In this document: in pieces, positions 56,125-64,000 of the stretch | How the letters are laid out: every line of letters begins with the position of its first letter | Numbering within the stretch: position 1 is the first letter of the stretch | From: JBEISR01 sp044371425 | Lineage (GTDB): Bacteria; Planctomycetota; Planctomycetia; Pirellulales; Pirellulaceae | Assembly (NCBI GenBank): GCA_044371425.1 | Contig: JBILTR010000018.1 | Coordinates: 1 to 64,000 of the forward strand | Direction of reading: 5' to 3' | Length of the DNA stretch: 64,000 bases | Made by a program: the position numbers and the translations under genes | The notes under the pieces: model-generated | The model's input: only the letters and a program-made list of their open reading frames with translations | What the model was told of the DNA's origin: nothing | Databases searched by the model: none

Positions 56125-57244
56125 CAACTCAACTACTGCCGTCGATCCGGTAGTGTTCGAGGCGATGCGTCCCTATTTCACTGAGATATACGGCAATCCG
56201 TCGAACCAGCACCATTACGCCGGAAGCAAAGCAGCCCGTGCCATTGAGAAAGCGCGGTTGCAGGTTGGCACTGCGGTGGGTGCAGAGCCAGGGTCCGTCA
56301 TTTTCACAAGCGGTGCGACCGAAAGCAACAACCTCGCAATCCTGGGTATTTGTCGGCTGTGGCAGTCAATGCCCGGCCACATCGTCACCTCTGCCATTGA
56401 GCACAAAGCGGTTATCGAGCCTTGCCGCCATCTTGAAACTGCTGGGTGGAAAGTGACTTTCCTTCTGCCGGACAGTAAGGGACTGGTTGACTGGCACAGG
56501 GTGGAAGATGCGATCACTCAGGACACCGCGCTCGTAAGCATCATGGCCGCGAATAATGAAGTAGGTACGCTCCAGCCTGTCGAGCGCATCGGCGAAGTGT
56601 GCGAACGTCGCGGCGTGCTGTTCCATTGCGACGCTGCCCAGGCCCTAGGCCGGATACCAGTCGATGTCGCCTTGTGGAACGTTGACCTGCTAAGCCTGTC
56701 GGCCCACAAGGCCTATGGTCCCAAAGGCGTCGGCGCGCTGGTGATACGTGAACGACGAAAGACGGAGGCTCTTACTCCACTGGCCTTTGGCGGTGGTCAG
56801 GAATCCGGCATCCGACCTGGCACTCTCCCCGTCCCGAACATCGTTGGTTTCGGTGCCGCCGCTGAACTGGCATCTGCGAACCTGAAGGATGAACCGATAC
56901 GACTGAGATCACTCCGGGATGAGTTGCTTTCAAGGCTCATGGATTCTTGCTCCAGCCTTGTGGTGCATGGCCAACCTGCGAATGCGCTCCCCGGTTTGTT
57001 GTCCGTCGGTTTTCCAGGTGTGAACGGCGATGAATTCCTTTTCGCGCTGCATGATGTGGCGATCAGCCAGGGTGCGGCATGCACGGCAGGAAGTCCGGAA
57101 CCAAGCCATGTCCTGACGGCAATGGGGATTGGATATGACCTTGCCCGTTCCAGTTTTCGCTTCGGAATAGGGCGATTTACTACTCAGAAGGATATCGCAC
57201 GAGTCGCCACAGAGGTTGACCGTGTGCTTTCACTTCTTAAATAA
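56099..57244 (+). CDS. sspA: Cysteine desulfurase (SspA/DndA/IscS-like)
   Basis: A 381-aa PLP enzyme that takes sulfur from L-cysteine as a protein persulfide. Motifs: YLDNNSTTAVDP at the N terminus, SGATESNN near 68, HCDAAQALGRIPVD near 178, PLP lysine in SAHKAYGPK (K204), and the catalytic cysteine in GAACTAGS (C328). The short loop around C328 is IscS/NifS/DndA type. Last gene of the operon, supplying sulfur for SspD. Linkage to the modification genes, not to iron-sulfur assembly genes, supports the phosphorothioation role, although IscS can replace DndA in some hosts. Confidence 0.85.
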   Translation: MSTPVYLDNNSTTAVDPVVFEAMRPYFTEIYGNPSNQHHYAGSKAARAIEKARLQVGTAVGAEPGSVIFTSGATESNNLAILGICRLWQSMPGHIVTSAIEHKAVIEPCRHLETAGWKVTFLLPDSKGLVDWHRVEDAITQDTALVSIMAANNEVGTLQPVERIGEVCERRGVLFHCDAAQALGRIPVDVALWNVDLLSLSAHKAYGPKGVGALVIRERRKTEALTPLAFGGGQESGIRPGTLPVPNIVGFGAAAELASANLKDEPIRLRSLRDELLSRLMDSCSSLVVHGQPANALPGLLSVGFPGVNGDEFLFALHDVAISQGAACTAGSPEPSHVLTAMGIGYDLARSSFRFGIGRFTTQKDIARVATEVDRVLSLLK

Positions 57245-57767
57245 AAGCTTTCAACAAAATAAAGAGCAATCCTGATTCAAAAAGAAGGTAATAAACCTAA
57301 TCTTTGGTACTAATACGGGACCAAATTTAATTCTACCAATAAATGATATTCAGAAAAATTTTCCCACGATATCACATGCCTAAATACGAATTATTCACTT
57401 CATGATTACCGAAAGCGCTTCTATCGTTGCAGCAAATATAGTGCTGACCATGGATAGCATGTTAGTACTCTTTAAATTGCAAAATTTCGGTGCAACCAGA
57501 TGACTATTGAAGCAGAAGAGAAATATCCGACCTATCAAAGTAACCTAGCCTACCTTCCTGATAAATCTGCCCCGATAGCTCCTATCGCCCAGCATTAAAT
57601 GCAAGACAAGGGATTGTATTTACATTCATTCGGACTGGCAGAAAACTCCTCGCAAATCGCTATCACTCCAGGGTTTTTTGAGAGAAATCGACCATCGTTT
57701 TTCCATCAGACTGAGGTCGCGTAGTAAGAGAAATCTGAGAAGCACTCGCACCTGATTTACCACTTGC
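57245..57767. other. AT-rich intergenic stretch
   Basis: About 520 bases, clearly richer in A and T than the operon on its left. No frame or RNA gene is recognised. The low GC continues into the next gene, suggesting that both came together from a different source. Confidence 0.5.
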
Positions 57768-58646
57768 ATGCTCTTTACGCCGCTTGAAACCATGAATCTT
57801 TTCAAACCAATCTTATACGAGATGGCTGCAAGAAATCTTGAATTAATTGGCCCGATCCATTTTCAGCGATATATTGAACAACACTCAATATCACATGCCA
57901 AAACTTGCCAATATATTTCAGTGGATTCTATTGAAAGCTTGTCCCCTGAACTTAGAGATGCCGGGATAATGGTCTTTCGGTTAGGCAGCAGGCCAGGATC
58001 TCAAGGAACTCACTTCGGACTTTCAAAATACACAAATGGATGGGACGACTTTTTTGTTCATGACAAAAAATTAATTTTGCAAGCAAGACAAGAGGATTTC
58101 TCTCCGACCGTTCCTTTACGCAATCTCCTCGCGTTCCAACTCCTCCCCAAGATTACCGAAACTTCCTTCGTAAATCTTGCGGTTGGATCAGGTCTTTTAC
58201 AATACGCATTGGGAATAAAAGATTCGAACTATCAAGTTGTTCCAGCTACTGGCCAAAGCACTTTCACATTTAAGATAAAACCAAAACCAGTTTCATCTCC
58301 TCCATGGGAACATATCAATGGGCAAGTTGAAATTGATGCCCTCTTTATTGGTCGCCGGAATGGCAAAGATTGCCTCTTCGTTGTCGAAGCTAAATCGGGG
58401 CCCCCAACAGGGAATTTAGCCAAGCATAAGCTTTGCTATCCGTTGGCTGCTTTGCGTTCTAAAGTCCCCAGTGACATTGAAATTATTCCGATATATCTTA
58501 AAACTTGGTCGGAAGAAGATGGCTTTCATTTTCTTGTAGCTGAGTGCACAGCTAGCAAATCCTCGGTTATAATTATTTCCGAACTTGCTACGAGATCGGT
58601 GCATCACTTGGTTTTACGTGGCTTCGGAGACCAACCAGCCATTTAG
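57768..58646 (+). CDS. PD-(D/E)XK nuclease-like protein, AT-rich
   Basis: A 292-aa protein (or 284 aa from MNLFKPILY at 57792). The C-terminal half carries a PD-(D/E)XK-type core: GQVEIDALFIG (D190) followed after about 17 residues by LFVVEAKSGPP (E207, K209), then a helix and strands. The N-terminal half (YIEQHSISHAKTCQYISV, then STKY-like DNA-binding-looking text) may recognise DNA; the layout recalls DUF6997-type proteins. Base composition is well below the neighbours and no partner methyltransferase is nearby. Possible orphan restriction enzyme or addition to the defence island. Confidence 0.6.
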   Translation: MLFTPLETMNLFKPILYEMAARNLELIGPIHFQRYIEQHSISHAKTCQYISVDSIESLSPELRDAGIMVFRLGSRPGSQGTHFGLSKYTNGWDDFFVHDKKLILQARQEDFSPTVPLRNLLAFQLLPKITETSFVNLAVGSGLLQYALGIKDSNYQVVPATGQSTFTFKIKPKPVSSPPWEHINGQVEIDALFIGRRNGKDCLFVVEAKSGPPTGNLAKHKLCYPLAALRSKVPSDIEIIPIYLKTWSEEDGFHFLVAECTASKSSVIIISELATRSVHHLVLRGFGDQPAI

Positions 58647-58956
58647 ATATGCCTGGACAGCTGAACAGAGCAGATTGCCAAGGGTTTCATGGTGTAAGAT
58701 TTCTGACACCTGTTCGGGAAGCGTAGGAACTCCTGAATATTCTTCGTACGACTTTGCATCTACTTGGGTACGAAAGAGTTTGGTTTGCAGTTGCCCATAA
58801 GATCACTATGAGTCATGGTAGTGGTTACGGTCGGCTATGAGCGGATCAAGGCGAATTTAATTTCGTGCTCCAATTGTTGCTAGGGGGAAGCGGCATTCGA
58901 TTGATTAACGCCGCATGTTATCTCCAGTCCGCTTCGAATCGGGTCGCTGGGAACGA
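58647..58956. other. No recognisable gene
   Basis: About 310 bases between the PD-(D/E)XK-like gene and the convergent M41-like gene. Nothing recognised; no clear terminator hairpin with a T-run. Confidence 0.4.
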
Positions 58957-59718
58957 TCAAAACGAAGTGATCTGGCGCTTGCTGAGGGTGGGGAAGCGCG
59001 TGACCCAGGTGGGGTCTTCGAATGCGTACCTGTGACCCTGGAATGCGTCTCGCATCACGGGGACCGAATCCCGGCTACCGATCACACCCTGATCCGAAGC
59101 AAGAAGTAGGTCGGCAAGCGCCTTGATGGCTAGGGCCACCCCCGGATGACTGATCGCTTCCTCTGTCCACTCCGCAGCCTTCTGCTGGAGATTCCACTGA
59201 CGTGCTGGCTGCTTATAGGCCTGCTGAGCCGCTCTCTCGACGTCTGCAAAGTCGCATCTCAAGCGAATGTCTGGGTAGTCTTCCCGCAACCGCTGATAGT
59301 CGTCTACAGCATCTTCGAACCACAGATCTTGATCGAGGGATCCACCTTCGCCAACATGCTTGGCCTCGGAACACTCACCGGCCATTTGCTCCATCATCAG
59401 ATAGGTCAAGAGCTCCATCTTGGTGTGCCTGCTAACCCCGCTTACAAAAGGCGGGAAGTGGACTATGTACCCTGGGAACTGCAGAAACAATCCGTACTCG
59501 AAATTCGGTACGGTATCTTCGCGCCGCTCCAGCTCGATAAACTCTTCCCGGCTTCTGATCTGGATTCCGTACTCTATGTCCATCTGAAAGAAGAACGAAA
59601 TCGCGGCATGCCCCGCCTCGTGAATCGCCGTGGCATGACGCTGTTGCTCTGCCTGCCGAATCAACCGCTCTTCCATCTCCGATACTTCCTGCTCCTCACC
59701 TGTTCTGGCCCCTTTCAC
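58957..59718 (-). CDS. M41-like HEAGH zinc-metalloprotease domain protein
   Basis: A 253-aa protein with TAIHEAGHAAISFFFQMD: HEAGH at 33-37 is the zinc-binding signature of FtsH-type (M41) peptidases. There is no AAA ATPase domain, so it resembles free M41-like proteins. The usual third ligand Asp could lie in the acidic helix LDQDLWFEDAVDDYQRL (about 135-151). No signal peptide or membrane span. Function could be limited proteolysis or a non-catalytic relative; neighbours give no clue. Confidence 0.65.
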   Translation of the reverse strand: MKGARTGEEQEVSEMEERLIRQAEQQRHATAIHEAGHAAISFFFQMDIEYGIQIRSREEFIELERREDTVPNFEYGLFLQFPGYIVHFPPFVSGVSRHTKMELLTYLMMEQMAGECSEAKHVGEGGSLDQDLWFEDAVDDYQRLREDYPDIRLRCDFADVERAAQQAYKQPARQWNLQQKAAEWTEEAISHPGVALAIKALADLLLASDQGVIGSRDSVPVMRDAFQGHRYAFEDPTWVTRFPTLSKRQITSF

Positions 59719-59968
59719 TCAACCCCGCATCGCGGCTCAATCGGTGGCCATGCTTCCTCCCATGGCCCTGCTCTTCATTGGCTTGTCCCTGGCCATTCTA
59801 TGCCTTGGCGGCTGAAAATCTCAACGATATCCGCATTCTGCCTGCGACCTATGAGGCAAGAAATCGTCTCTCGAAGAGCGATCCCAGTGCCTCCTGAAAT
59901 AGGATTTGAGTAGCAATCCAGTTGGTGGCACTATGGGTAGGTCTAATCAACTTTTATCGGGAGGAGTA

Positions 59969-60280
59969 ATGACCGATCAAGAAACCACAAAACCAATACG
60001 CAAGGGAACCGAAGCAGAGCCGACAGACCCGGTTCATGTCGTTCGCAAAGGAGCTGTCGCGGCCAGTATCTGGCAACGCCAAAGCCCCAGCGGATACGCC
60101 TACTTTGATTTCTCGCTGAGCCGTTCCTGGAAGTCCCTTTCCAGCGAACGTACAGGCTACTCGAAGAATTTCTTCGAGACGAACGAAGGGGAACTTCATG
60201 AAGTGATCCAGAATGCCTCGTCCTGGGTCGCCGAACGCAAGAGGCAGCTCGGGATTCCAGCCGGTTATCCAAGCTCGTAA
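59969..60280 (+). CDS. Conserved small protein (103 aa), unknown
   Basis: Start at ATG 59969 with GGGAGGAG seven bases upstream, a strong ribosome binding site; the longer frame from 59906 lacks one. The product (MTDQETTKPIRKGTEAE, then VVRKGAVAASIWQRQ and SFDFSLSRSWKS-like text) is of a type often found next to integrases and in mobile islands of planctomycetes, in my recollection. It lies just upstream of the recombinase remnant, supporting a link to the element. Function unknown. Confidence 0.6.
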   Translation: MTDQETTKPIRKGTEAEPTDPVHVVRKGAVAASIWQRQSPSGYAYFDFSLSRSWKSLSSERTGYSKNFFETNEGELHEVIQNASSWVAERKRQLGIPAGYPSS

Positions 60281-60539
60281 TCCCCTCTTCCCCCATCGCG
60301 TGGCAAAGTCCATGAGTCATCTGCTGGCCCTTGTAGAATTCTCAGGCCCCAGCAAGCTGCCTCGCCCATGCGATGGGGCACTCCCCCAAAAGATCGCACG
60401 CGACTCCACCTGCCCCCCGCACATTCTCTCTTGCCGCTTCTATGCCGCCTCCCGTTCCGAGTCATTCGTCTCCCGCTGGGCATACGGCAGAACAATCTTC
60501 CGCTTCATCCTGAGCATGCCACCTGGTACCTTCTCCATC

Positions 60540-61132
60540 CCCGCCATCCCTCTTTTCTGAAGGCAGATTCGCCGAAGACGGCTCAACATGCCAACCGTGC
60601 GAAGCGCCTAGTGCCGATGTCACCGCAGCTGGTGACCGAGTTGGCGGCGCTTCGTGAGGAGAATGGAGTGAAGGAAGGAAAAATCTTCCCCGAGGTGGTG
60701 ACCACCACGAATCTTCGATCGGGGTTCCTGTCGTTGATCAAGAAGGCTGGAGTACAACCCTGGCCGAAGGTGGTCCAGTCACTGCGTGCCTCCTGCGCCT
60801 CGGACTTCGCCCGTACCCTCGCTCCTCACATTGCGGCTGCCATCTGCGGACATACGCAGCAGATCGCTCAGGAGCACTACTGGATGGTTTCGACTTCCGA
60901 TTTGAAGGGGGCTGGTTTGGTCTTTTCCGGTGCGGGGAAAGGCGAAGCATCACCCGAAGTGAAAACCGAACCGGTGGGGGGAGGCGAAGAAAAACCCGAA
61001 GCAGAAAAGTGCTGCAAAATGCAGCAAGAGGTCGCACCAGAAAACTGCGAAACTTCCAAAACCCTGGAAAAACCGGGGTTCGCAGGGGAAGAAGAGGGCG
61101 CGCAATGGGCGATACTGGACTCGAACCAGTGA
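60540..61132 (+). pseudogene. Truncated tyrosine recombinase (integrase), C-terminal part
   Basis: Readable integrase sequence begins near 60560 with ADSPKTAQHANRAKRLVPMS and continues with VVQSLRASCASDFART (catalytic-type Arg), AAAICGHTQQIAQEHYW (GH box and nucleophile Tyr). The upstream text of the same frame does not resemble a recombinase: the N-terminal arm-binding domain and the first catalytic Arg are gone, so it is a remnant. The frame ends inside the tRNA-Val gene, so the last codons (WAILDSNQ) are tRNA sequence. This is the classical layout of an island integrated at a tRNA 3' end, with the element on the left. Confidence 0.75.
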
Positions 61133-61179
61133 CCTCTGCCGTGTGAAAGCAGCGCTCTAACCAACTGAGCTAATCGCCC
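61106..61179 (-). tRNA. tRNA-Val (anticodon CAC)
   Basis: On the minus strand the sequence folds as a full cloverleaf. The 7-bp acceptor stem is GGGCGAT/ATCGCCC, the D arm GCTC...GAGC, the anticodon arm CTGCT-TTCACAC-GGCAG with anticodon CAC (valine, codon GUG), and the T arm ACTGG-TTCGAGT-CCAGT. Discriminator A at 61106; CCA is not encoded. Its 3' end is the likely integration site of the recombinase remnant. Confidence 0.92.
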
Positions 61180-62299
61180 GACGCCTATAAACTACCACGG
61201 AATTTCGCTCGAGCAAAGACCCGACTGCAGGCCAGCCGGCGATCAAATCTGGCCGCTCGCCTGCCTCCGATCCCTCACCGCCCGCCTAACCGATCCTACC
61301 GGCACCACTCCGAGTTTCCAAACCAGCCAAAATGCGGCTCCGAAGCACAGCGCCTCCCTCTCCGGCACTCCGCTGCTCAAGCCCACACGAAGGCTAGCGA
61401 TCGCAGCCTTCGCGTCAGCTCCCGACCACGGACCTGTGCAGCTCGGGTGCCACGCTCCCCGGCTCCCAGGATGCTGCCGCTTTCGAATGGATCGGGAACC
61501 GGCATTGGCACGACTGCACACCCCGGCCGCTCATTCTGGCCTCCATGCCCATCGAGTAATTTGGCATGGCCCTCAATCTGCAAGTGACGCTCAGAAAGCT
61601 TGGTTTAGGCCCCTAACCAGCCGAAAAACGAGAATTCCTCCAAACGGCTACCGACCTTAACCGGTGGCAATCATTGTTCCGTAACTGCCTGAAAAGACGC
61701 CTTTACGCGACGAAGGGACGATTCTCTCTAAAGTAATCAACCCTATCGAATCGAAAATAAACGTCGGACAGCTTGGTCTATCCATGCCGCAAATGACGCT
61801 CGCACGGAGAAAGCCGGGTTGGACATGCCGGGGGGCATTTCCAATAAAGACTCGATCGCGCTGGTCTCCAAACCAGACGTCGATTCTTCCACAAAGCGAC
61901 TGACACTGAGCGATCGGTGCGCGGTTGACTTGCGTAGAAACTCCCGGTGCGTCTGACACGATTGCGATCGACGGGAGCTTTGACGACGGCCGTAGGGGTG
62001 CGGTGCCGTCGGAGATGCTTGAGCGAAGTAGGCGAATGGGTGGGAAGGAGCTGGTTGTTGGTAATCGCTGCCCGGCGTTGCCAGCAGAGTGGAATCCCAA
62101 ATCCAAACAGGCCTTGAAACCTATCACACATTTCCAATCTCACAGCGATCCGTCGCCAAGAGACTTAGTCGTCCAGCATCGGAAGCGAAAGGACGATGGA
62201 AGCGAGTGGTGTTGCGTTCAGGGAGACAAGTTTCGGTACCTGCTGCGGAGCGGTAAGGGCTGAAATTCCAAGCAACCGAAGGTAACGGAGATTCTCAAT
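61180..62299. other. Intergenic region upstream of the HTH-receiver gene
   Basis: About 1.1 kb with frames on both strands of up to 156 codons, none with recognisable sequence. It contains the upstream region of tRNA-Val on the left and, presumably, the promoter of the regulator on the right. I see no repeat of the window families here. Confidence 0.45.
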
Positions 62300-62872
62300 A
62301 TGAAGGTGTTCACCACAGGACAGGTCGCGAAGATCTGTAAGGTGGCCCCGCGAACCGTTAGCAAATGGTTCGACTCCGGCCGACTCAAGGGCTATCGCAT
62401 CCCCGGTTCACAAGACCGGCGGATTCCGCGAGAGTACCTGATCAAGTTCCTCAAAGAGCACGGAATGCCCTTGGGGGATCTTGAAGACGAGGCCATGGCC
62501 AAAGTACTGATCGTCGCACAAGACCAAGTTCTGATCGAAAACCTGAAGCGCGAGCTACCGCTCGAAAAAAGCTTCAAGGTTTCGGTGGCGGCGAGCGGCT
62601 TCGAAGCGGGCATTCAGGCGGAAAGCTTCCATCCAGATAGCATGATCGTCGACTTCTCGATCGGCAAACTGGAAGCGTTGCAAATCTGTCAGAATCTGCG
62701 GAAGAGCGCCGACTTCACCGAGATCATTCTCATCGCCCTGCTGCCCGATGACGGCAACACGATGAGCTTCGATCGGTCCAGCATCAATGAAACGTTCAAG
62801 AAGCCTTTCGACGCCCGCTTGCTGGCCGAAAGACTCCGAACGCTCATCGGTGTCAAGAAAGAGTTGGTTTGA
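62300..62872 (+). CDS. HTH-receiver-like regulator
   Basis: A 190-aa protein. Residues 1-58 are an excisionase/MerR-type helix-turn-helix (TTGQVAKICKVAPRTVSKWF, then GRLKGYRIPGSQDRRIPREYL). Residues about 66-185 resemble a receiver domain (AKVLIVAQDQVLIENLKREL, then SMIVDFSIGKLEALQICQNLR with D at the usual phosphoacceptor place, and NETFKKPFDARLLAERLRTL with the conserved KPF). The early acidic pair is AQD, so phosphorylation is uncertain. The DNA-binding-first order is unusual for response regulators. Transcribed alone and followed by a strong terminator. Confidence 0.75.
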   Translation: MKVFTTGQVAKICKVAPRTVSKWFDSGRLKGYRIPGSQDRRIPREYLIKFLKEHGMPLGDLEDEAMAKVLIVAQDQVLIENLKRELPLEKSFKVSVAASGFEAGIQAESFHPDSMIVDFSIGKLEALQICQNLRKSADFTEIILIALLPDDGNTMSFDRSSINETFKKPFDARLLAERLRTLIGVKKELV

Positions 62873-62987
62873 GATTCCAGGTGTTCCAAGCGGACCCTGG
62901 ATGACTCCGGGTGCGGGCGAGCCATGTGGCCGCACCGGATGGCTTGCTGTCGCTTTAGCCGCTGGAACCCAACGAATCGCTCACTAC

Positions 62988-63023
62988 AAAAGCCTTGCCT
63001 GGTAACTGGCAAGGCTTTTTTTA
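62988..63023 (+). terminator. Rho-independent terminator
   Basis: AAAAGCCTTGCC and GGCAAGGCTTTT form a perfect 12-bp stem with an eight-base loop, followed by a run of T (TTTTTTTA). Located 115 bases after the HTH-receiver stop. Confidence 0.9.
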
Positions 63024-63069
63024 TTTGGTCGACTCGGTATCACCGCGGTGGTTCGAATGGACGCGCTTT

Positions 63070-63590
63070 ATCTGAATGAGCGGTCAGCCAACCATGATGA
63101 CTTGCCAGCACCGACCGCTACACACGCCCTACAAGAAGCCCGTAGGGTGTGTGAGCCGATCGCATCGCAATGAGGACTTTGTGACTTCACTCAAGTTCAG
63201 TTGATTTACCAACGGCTCTTACCCTTCGTCGCGATCGCGAACACACCAGAACCAGGCGCAGTTAGAGGGGCACCAGGAACAAGCAGGAAGGGCTCTTTCT
63301 TTCAGCTCCATTCATCGCGGAACATTCTCCATCAACCGACTCCTACTTTGTCCCCCTCCCCGCCTTGTCATTCCTCCTCGGCGACCCTCCCGGAGGGAGG
63401 GTGAATGAGTGCGGTTGCCACCGGCATGTGCGGTGCCGGCCCTTTGGGGTATGAAGATTGCTGGCAAAGTCCTGAATCTACATGGGCGGGACGCCGGCGC
63501 TACGAGGAGAATGAGGGGAGCGATCGATGGGGATGTAGCATGCGCTACAATTCGTGGCGGCTTGCGAGATGGAGTCTGGCGAGCCAAACT
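63070..63590. repeat. Fourth, partial copy of the dispersed repeat, with degenerate tail
   Basis: From about 63083 (GGTCAGCCAACCATGATGACTTG) through the 12-bp hairpin and the CGCGATCGCGAACACACCAGAACCA tract the text matches the 405-bp unit at 4.7-5.5 kb. After 63400 there are diverged CCACCGGCA...GTGCCGGCCC and GGGCGGGACGCCGGCGC pieces. No gene is supported. Confidence 0.75.
63121..63153. repeat. 12-bp-stem hairpin, repeat copy 4
   Basis: CACACGCCCTAC paired with GTAGGGTGTGTG; one A-to-G change gives a G-T pair, so the stem still folds. Confidence 0.75.
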
Positions 63591-63673
63591 TGGTAGGAAG
63601 GGACTCCCGGGGTTGTGATCAAGCCAAGCGGACTTGGCTACTTCCGTACCTCACCGACGAAAGAAGCAAGGCG

Positions 63674-64000
63674 ATGAGCAACCATTTCGACGCGCAAGGG
63701 CGTCCGGTCATGGTGGAAATCACCGACAAACCCAACACGGCTCGCCGCGCCGTCGCTCGTGCCCTCATCGCCATGCAACCCGCCACACGCGACTCGATTC
63801 GTTCCGGGGGCGGTCGGAAAGGGGATGTCCTTCAGGTGGCCACCCTCGCCGGGATTCAGGCCGGCAAACACTGCTCCCAGTGGATCCCTCTCTGCCACCC
63901 CATTCCGCTCGATTCCCTTTCCATCCATTTTCATTGGCGGGACGATGGGCTTTTGGAATGCGTCGCGGAGGCGGCTACCTGCTGGAGAACGGGGGTAGAG
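63674..64000 (+). CDS. moaC: Cyclic pyranopterin monophosphate synthase MoaC (partial, cut by window end)
   Basis: An open frame of 109 codons from ATG 63674 to the window end, without a stop. The product starts MSNHFDAQGRPVMVEITDKP and continues with KGDVLQVATLAGIQAGKH and WIPLCHPIPLDSLSIHF, the hallmark MoaC segments (catalytic-site PLCHP), and ends ...WRTGVE, matching the TGVEMEAL region. MoaC makes cyclic pyranopterin monophosphate in molybdenum cofactor synthesis. The remaining roughly 50 residues lie outside the window. No weak-start concern: the family begins with the same short lead. Confidence 0.9.
   Translation, partial: MSNHFDAQGRPVMVEITDKPNTARRAVARALIAMQPATRDSIRSGGGRKGDVLQVATLAGIQAGKHCSQWIPLCHPIPLDSLSIHFHWRDDGLLECVAEAATCWRTGVE

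Noticed and set aside
36881..57244. Calling the operon a classical dndABCDE-dndFGH system
   Set aside because: I find no DndB, DndD (SMC-like) or DndE homologue. DUF4007 and the large ATPase next to a short PP-loop enzyme fit the Ssp type better.
59146..59913. 255-codon plus-strand frame
   Set aside because: It lies antisense to the HEAGH gene, which has a real motif. The plus-strand translation shows no family-like sequence.
61657..62263. Overlapping frames on both strands (up to 156 codons)
   Set aside because: No motif, no ribosome binding site and no family resemblance on either strand.

Overview
The window most resembles a chromosomal segment of a planctomycete (Planctomycetota, probably Pirellulales). 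The grounds are moderate-to-high GC, families of dispersed palindromic intergenic repeats built on motifs such as CCCCGGAGGGGCGG and GCACGGGCGGGACGCCCGTGCC, a truncated planctomycete-style tyrosine recombinase beside a tRNA gene, and the general protein style. The taxonomic call is inference. Most of the window is a large defence/conflict island (about 8.2-58.6 kb), with ordinary or decayed genes on both sides.

Left flank (1-8.2 kb): a decayed IS transposase, a small membrane protein, an AlkB-like dioxygenase, a 76-aa ORF next to a broken HNH-nuclease gene, a 405-bp tandem repeat, an orphan class-V PLP enzyme and a membrane-anchored unknown.

Module 1 (8.2-14.5 kb, + strand): three genes coupled by 4-nt overlaps: a DUF6361-like protein, a PLD-fold protein and a SNF2-type helicase.

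Module 2 (28.2-14.5 kb, - strand): ten tightly packed genes. They encode a Zn-ribbon double-GTPase-like protein, a GAP1-N2-like partner, a large coiled-coil membrane protein, a tandem GYF-like membrane protein, an ExbB/TolQ/MotA channel subunit, two different ExbD-like coiled-coil subunits, a membrane VWA protein, a secreted coiled-coil protein and a secreted FGE-fold protein. I infer a GTP-controlled, envelope-spanning, ion-driven machine of conflict-system type.

Module 3 (28.8-34.7 kb, + strand): a GHKL ATPase, an unknown, a DUF6339-like protein, then a DUF262-DUF1524 nuclease with an extra C-terminal DUF5655-like domain (GmrSD/SspE type). Modules 1 and 3 face the same way and flank the inverted module 2.

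Module 4 (36.9-57.2 kb, + strand): a ten-gene operon with the parts of a single-strand DNA phosphorothioation defence system: DUF4007 (SspB-like), a large P-loop ATPase (SspC-like), a DndC/SspD-type ATP pyrophosphatase, an FGH-type restriction complex ending in a 1754-aa FtsK/HerA-type translocase, and a cysteine desulfurase (SspA/DndA). Inside it lie three genes not in the sspABCD-sspFGH cassette as I know it: a protein with two GHKL ATPase domains and a histidine-kinase-like core, a receiver-domain protein with a large insertion, and an HNH nuclease. The two-component-like pair inside the phosphorothioation operon is the best candidate for an undescribed system here.

Right flank (57.2-64 kb): an AT-rich PD-(D/E)XK-like gene, an M41-like HEAGH protein without an AAA domain, a small conserved ORF, the C-terminal remnant of a tyrosine recombinase running into a tRNA-Val(CAC) gene, an HTH-receiver regulator with a clear terminator, another repeat copy, and the first 109 codons of moaC, cut by the window end.
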